From Myxococcota bacterium (lineage in GTDB: Bacteria; Myxococcota_A; Polyangia; HGW-17), in the NCBI GenBank assembly GCA_018821745.1, contig JAHJLU010000706.1, positions 1 through 7,548 of the forward strand: a DNA stretch of 7,548 nt, in the 5' to 3' direction. The notes below the pieces were generated by a model, which was given only the letters and a program-made list of their open reading frames with translations, had not been told where the DNA came from and searched no databases. Shown piece after piece: positions 4,372 through 7,548 of this stretch. The translations under genes were made by a program, and so were the position numbers. Numbering within the stretch: position 1 is the stretch's first letter; each line of letters starts with the position of its first letter.

Positions 4372-6699
4372 ATGAAGCCTTCCGGCCCTATTCTGAAACT
4401 GGCCATTCTTTTAATGTTCATCGCTCAGGTGTCCTGCAGTTATGACCCCTCCGGTCTCCCCTCCTCCGATTCCCCCGGGTGCGGCAACAACCTTGCCGAA
4501 ACTGGGGAGGAGTGCGACGGCACCGATATTCCCGATTCATGCGTGGGTCAGGGATTTACCGGCGGCATTCTCGGCTGCACCAGCCAATGCCGGTTCGACA
4601 TCACCGGCTGCACCAGTACCTGCGGGGAATGTGTTCCAAACACTGCCAGGTGCACGGGGAACATGATCTACCAGTGCACCGACGATGGCCACGGCTGCGG
4701 ACAGTGGATCATCGGGTCCGACTGCGACCTCACCGATCAGTACTGTGCTGAAGCGGATGGTCAGGCGGTCTGTGAGACCCAGTGCTCAGACCAGTGTACC
4801 CTTGACCGGACCCGCTGCCATGACACAACCTACATGGAGGAGTGTGTCAGTATTGCCGCCGGGGAGGAATCCTGTCTGCAGTGGGTCTTCGGCGATGTCT
4901 GCGGCCCTGGCTATGAGTGCCGCGAGAACACGGGGGGAGCCCAGTGTGTCTCTATCTGCGACAACCAGTGCACCCTGGGGGAAACACGCTGCTCCCAGGA
5001 CAGCGAGACGGTTGAAAGCTGCATCACAGGTCCACAGGGCTGCACCATCTGGACCACCAGCGAAAACTGTCCCCAGAATGAAACCTGCATCGTCGTTTCA
5101 TCATCGCAGGCCATCTGCGGGGTGTGTGATGTGTGTCCGACTGGCGCCATCAGATGCTCCGCCGGGGCTTTTTCCCTGGAGGAGTGTGTGACTGTCGGTG
5201 ACTGCACCCGGTGGGAGACAGGGGATCCGTGCCCTCTGGACACCATCTGCACGGAAGAGGCCGGCGTCTCCGATTGTCGCCCCTGCCACAACTGCATAAC
5301 CGATGAGCGCCGCTGTTCAACCAATGGAGCGGACATCGAACAGTGCCAGGAGGATGCCTACGGCTGTACCCGTTTTCAGCCCCTGGAGCACTGCGACATT
5401 TCAACCCTTTTTGCCTGCACAGACGATGGTACGGATCCCCTGTGTACTCCCCAGGGCAACACCTGCCCGGATCCTCAGTTCATAACTCTTCCCTTTCACT
5501 TGGAGCTCGGCTCAATGGACTCCTATACCAGCACCGTCGACTACAACCACAGCTATTGCGGCTATAATGGTTATACAAAACCCGATCTCTTTTTAGCTAC
5601 CGTCCTATCCGCAGGTCAGCGGATCCACTTTTACGAGACCGGCACCGCCGACGCGGGACTTGCCATATCACAGAACTGCAACAATTACAGTTGCCTCGCC
5701 CAGGAGGACGACACCCAGACCCTCATCTTTGATGTCCCCTCCGATGGCACCTATATTTTCATTTTTGAAGAGACTTCAGGTTCGGGAAATGTTTCTCTCC
5801 ATATTGAGGAGGTTCCCTCCATCTGCACACAAAGCGAGCAGGAGCCAAATAATGATCTGGCATCGGCTGATTCCTTCGTCACGCAACCGGAGTTCTACTG
5901 CCACTCCCTCACCGTGGGCACCGATAACGATTGTGTCAACTTTTCCGTCGGGGCCACGGGGGGCTCTCTCACCATGGAGACCGGCTCGGCCTTCGGCATG
6001 GGGACCTGTCCTGGAGACACCTACGTGGAACTGTTCAACGATTTCGGCGCGCCCATTTTCATAGATGATGACGACGGCAACGGCTCCTGCTCCCTCATGG
6101 ATCACACCGTGGACCCCGAGGTGCGCTATCTGACTCCCGGGGAATACACCCTCTGTATCCACACCTATTACACCTACGAGACCATCGCGGGTCGCATCGC
6201 AACCCACATCGTTGTAGACCCGGCCACTTACACGACCCTGCTCCTCGAGGACTTCGAGGGTGGCACCTTCCCCCCCGCGGGGTGGACAACCCAAACCCAG
6301 GGAACCCCCACCACCGCAGGCTGGACTCCCGTGGTAATCAACGGGAATACCCAGGCACAGGTCCTGACGTCCAGCAGTGAAACGGGCGTCGGATACGGAC
6401 TCCACACCCCTGCCCTCGACTTTTCGGGAACCACGGGAGGGGTGCTGCAGTTCATCACCCAGAACGACTGCGGTTACAACAACACCATGTATATCTACTA
6501 TTCCACCGATGGGTTCCAGACAATGACCGCTCTGTGGACCGACAACTACAGCACCGACCCCCTTCGGCAGATGCAACTCACCCTGCCCCCCGCCCTCCTC
6601 GGCGAGAGCAGCGTGGAGTTTGCCTTCGTGGTCCTGGACAATTACAACTACGGGCAATGTCAGTGGTCGGTAGACGATGTCCTCATAGCCGTGTGGTGA
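4372..6699 (+). CDS. Large cysteine-rich multidomain surface lipoprotein (five 8-Cys repeats, two PPC-like domains, C-terminal jelly-roll-like domain)
   Basis: This is a 775-residue protein with about 59 cysteines. Residues 1-22 are a lipoprotein-like signal ending in QVSC, with Cys22 the predicted anchor. Residues 37-80 hold a six-cysteine motif with GEECDG and FTGGILGC, of a kind seen in myxobacterial secreted proteins. Residues 84-358 are five tandem repeats of eight cysteines each. Residues about 366-481 look like a divergent bacterial pre-peptidase C-terminal (PPC) domain. Residues 489-616 are a clearer PPC domain, with EQEPNND (489-495), DTYVELFNDFG (549-559), FIDDDDGNG (563-571) and LTPGEYTLCI (587-596). 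Residues about 623-775 resemble a choice-of-anchor-J or MAM-like domain: EDFEGGTFPPAGW (626-638) at its start and QWSVDDVLI (764-772) at its end. No catalytic motif is visible; adhesion, ligand binding or a structural surface role is inferred. The abundant disulfides imply an oxidising location. The next lipoprotein gene follows after 31 bases. Confidence 0.85.
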   Translation: MKPSGPILKLAILLMFIAQVSCSYDPSGLPSSDSPGCGNNLAETGEECDGTDIPDSCVGQGFTGGILGCTSQCRFDITGCTSTCGECVPNTARCTGNMIYQCTDDGHGCGQWIIGSDCDLTDQYCAEADGQAVCETQCSDQCTLDRTRCHDTTYMEECVSIAAGEESCLQWVFGDVCGPGYECRENTGGAQCVSICDNQCTLGETRCSQDSETVESCITGPQGCTIWTTSENCPQNETCIVVSSSQAICGVCDVCPTGAIRCSAGAFSLEECVTVGDCTRWETGDPCPLDTICTEEAGVSDCRPCHNCITDERRCSTNGADIEQCQEDAYGCTRFQPLEHCDISTLFACTDDGTDPLCTPQGNTCPDPQFITLPFHLELGSMDSYTSTVDYNHSYCGYNGYTKPDLFLATVLSAGQRIHFYETGTADAGLAISQNCNNYSCLAQEDDTQTLIFDVPSDGTYIFIFEETSGSGNVSLHIEEVPSICTQSEQEPNNDLASADSFVTQPEFYCHSLTVGTDNDCVNFSVGATGGSLTMETGSAFGMGTCPGDTYVELFNDFGAPIFIDDDDGNGSCSLMDHTVDPEVRYLTPGEYTLCIHTYYTYETIAGRIATHIVVDPATYTTLLLEDFEGGTFPPAGWTTQTQGTPTTAGWTPVVINGNTQAQVLTSSSETGVGYGLHTPALDFSGTTGGVLQFITQNDCGYNNTMYIYYSTDGFQTMTALWTDNYSTDPLRQMQLTLPPALLGESSVEFAFVVLDNYNYGQCQWSVDDVLIAVW
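4621..5445 (+). repeat. Array of five tandem eight-cysteine protein repeats
   Basis: The units begin at Cys84, Cys138, Cys196, Cys252 and Cys305 of the lipoprotein (bases 4621, 4783, 4957, 5125, 5284) and are 53 to 58 residues apart. The shared pattern is C-x(2-3)-C-x5-R-C-x(7-9)-C-x(5-9)-C-x2-[W/F]-x5-C-x(5-7)-C-x(8-9)-C. Three elements are invariant in all five: six residues between cysteines 2 and 3 with Arg just before cysteine 3; eight residues between cysteines 5 and 6; and an aromatic three residues after cysteine 5 (Trp112, 171, 227, 281 and Phe335). The units are diverged in DNA, so the array is not a recent expansion. Confidence 0.85.
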
Positions 6700-6730
6700 G
6701 GTGCCCGATCAACTAACCCGGGAGCAATCC

Positions 6731-7321
6731 ATGAAAACAATACTCACGATCCTTTCCCTCGCTGCTCTTGTGTCGTGTGGAAACACTACCCCCGAAAACC
6801 CCGAGACCAGCACAAACAGCAAGCAGCCCCCTCCCACGGTGCCCCAAAACGTTTCATCGAGTGAAAAGCCGCTAAAACCAGCGCCGGGTCCCTTTATTTA
6901 TCCTTTTTCGGAAAAGTTCGGGGGCATGATCTATCAGATCAGCAAAACCCCGGGGAAACGCACGCCCTCGGGTACCACCCTGGTCCGCAAGGTCTATACC
7001 CTGAGAACACAGAAAGAATTTAAGGCCTTTGAGGCGCGGATTCCCAAAAATTTCATTTCCAAGGGACCTGCGCGACCCAACACCGATCCCATCCTGAACA
7101 GTCCCTCCCCGGATTTTTCCCGTAACATGCTCATTGTCGTGGAGTACGACTATATGTGGGAGAAGCCTGTGGTTGTGAAAATCACAAACACGCACCACAA
7201 ACTCCTGGTCAAAGCCCGGTTTACCGAGAAACCCACCATCATGCAGCACGCGAACGGCGTCGCCTCCTATGGGGCGGTCTCGGTCCTGCAGTCTTCGTTG
7301 CCCGTGGAGCTTGTCCGCTGA
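6731..7321 (+). CDS. Lipoprotein with weak PrcB-like C-terminal region
   Basis: This is a 196-residue protein starting at the ATG at 6731, chosen because GGGAG (6720-6724) lies six bases upstream and a canonical lipoprotein signal (ending in LVSC, Cys16) begins there. The frame extends upstream to 6701 without a better site. Residues 17-57 are a Thr/Pro/Asn/Ser-rich linker. The rest looks like a compact alpha/beta domain: TQKEFKAFEARIP, then DFSRNMLIVVEYDY, then a final strand region SVLQSSLPVELV. The order of an EF-type helix, an FSxNMLIVV strand and a C-terminal strand recalls the PrcB family, but the usual glycine motif after the first strand is replaced, so this is tentative. There are no cysteines besides the anchor, unlike its neighbour. 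Gaps of 31 bases upstream and 30 downstream suggest an operon with both flanking genes. Confidence 0.78.
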   Translation: MKTILTILSLAALVSCGNTTPENPETSTNSKQPPPTVPQNVSSSEKPLKPAPGPFIYPFSEKFGGMIYQISKTPGKRTPSGTTLVRKVYTLRTQKEFKAFEARIPKNFISKGPARPNTDPILNSPSPDFSRNMLIVVEYDYMWEKPVVVKITNTHHKLLVKARFTEKPTIMQHANGVASYGAVSVLQSSLPVELVR

Positions 7322-7351
7322 CCACAAACCCATTTCACAAAACAACCGCCA

Positions 7352-7548
7352 ATGAAAGAACTGAACATGGACGCCCTCCCCGACCTCCACCGCCACCTGG
7401 ACGGTTCCCTGCGGCCCAAGACCCTCCTGGAGCTGGCCAGAATACAAGGAATCGCCCTCCCCTCCGTTCCCCGCTTCTACCCCGCCATGGGCCTCTCCGA
7501 GGCGCTCTCCTGTTTTGCCACCACCCTCTCGGTGCTGCAGACTCCCCA
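7352..7548 (+). CDS. add: Adenosine deaminase family protein, N-terminal part
   Basis: The first 65 codons are present and the gene runs off the right edge. The N-terminus contains DLHRHLDGSLRPKTLLELAR (residues 11-30). This is the opening motif of adenosine/AMP-deaminase family enzymes, in which the two histidines of HxH (His13 and His15) bind the catalytic zinc. GLSEALSCFATTLSVLQTP (47-65) matches the next helix of the family. The family reaction converts adenosine to inosine and ammonia in purine salvage. Adenosine against adenine or another substrate cannot be decided from this fragment. No Shine-Dalgarno site precedes the ATG at 7352; another ATG at 7367 is possible. The gene follows the PrcB-like lipoprotein by 30 bases and may be translated from the same message. 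Confidence 0.85.
   Translation, partial: MKELNMDALPDLHRHLDGSLRPKTLLELARIQGIALPSVPRFYPAMGLSEALSCFATTLSVLQTP

Noticed and set aside
5776..6657. Open frame of 293 codons on the minus strand opposite the large cysteine-rich lipoprotein
   Set aside because: It shows a valine/glycine-rich composition typical of an antisense shadow, and it overlaps clear PPC and jelly-roll-like coding sequence on the other strand.

Overview
The window carries eight protein-coding genes, two of them cut by the window edges. No RNA gene, mobile element or CRISPR array is visible. By eye the DNA is moderately GC-rich. Four consecutive genes encode lipoproteins. Their features include an Asn-rich spacer built from NN[V/L/S] units, an EECDG-type cysteine motif, cysteine-rich repeats, PPC-like beta domains and a choice-of-anchor-J-like C-terminus. 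These point to a Gram-negative bacterium of the former Deltaproteobacteria (Myxococcota, Bradymonadota or relatives). That placement is inferred from protein style, not from a marker gene.

Left part (1-2280): the C-terminal third of an enolase-superfamily dipeptide epimerase is joined by an ATGA stop/start overlap to a DUF819-family multi-spanning membrane protein. Facing them with only 5 bases between stop codons is an exported M15-family D-Ala-D-Ala dipeptidase (VanX/DdpX-like). Together they look like a small module for handling peptides from peptidoglycan: cleavage in the periplasm, possible transport, and epimerisation of L-Ala-D-Glu in the cytoplasm.

Middle part (2310-4219, minus strand): a 467-residue lipoprotein has an Asn-rich spacer, a carboxypeptidase-regulatory-like beta domain and a ThuA/amidotransferase-like domain. 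It has a convincing promoter and Shine-Dalgarno site and may be co-transcribed with the dipeptidase gene 29 bases downstream. Upstream of it lies a 127-residue cysteine-rich lipoprotein with a Pro/Lys/Glu/Val repeat tail, which I do not recognise.

Right part (4372-7548, plus strand): a 152-base divergent intergenic region leads to a 775-residue cysteine-rich lipoprotein. It holds five tandem eight-cysteine repeats, then two PPC-like domains, then a jelly-roll-like C-terminal domain. A smaller lipoprotein with weak PrcB-like features follows after 31 bases, and the start of an adenosine deaminase gene after a further 30.

The most novel-looking elements are the eight-cysteine repeat array and the small cysteine-rich lipoprotein divergent from it. 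There is no sign of a defence system or of an antibiotic-resistance cluster. No gene-free stretch exceeds 152 bases.
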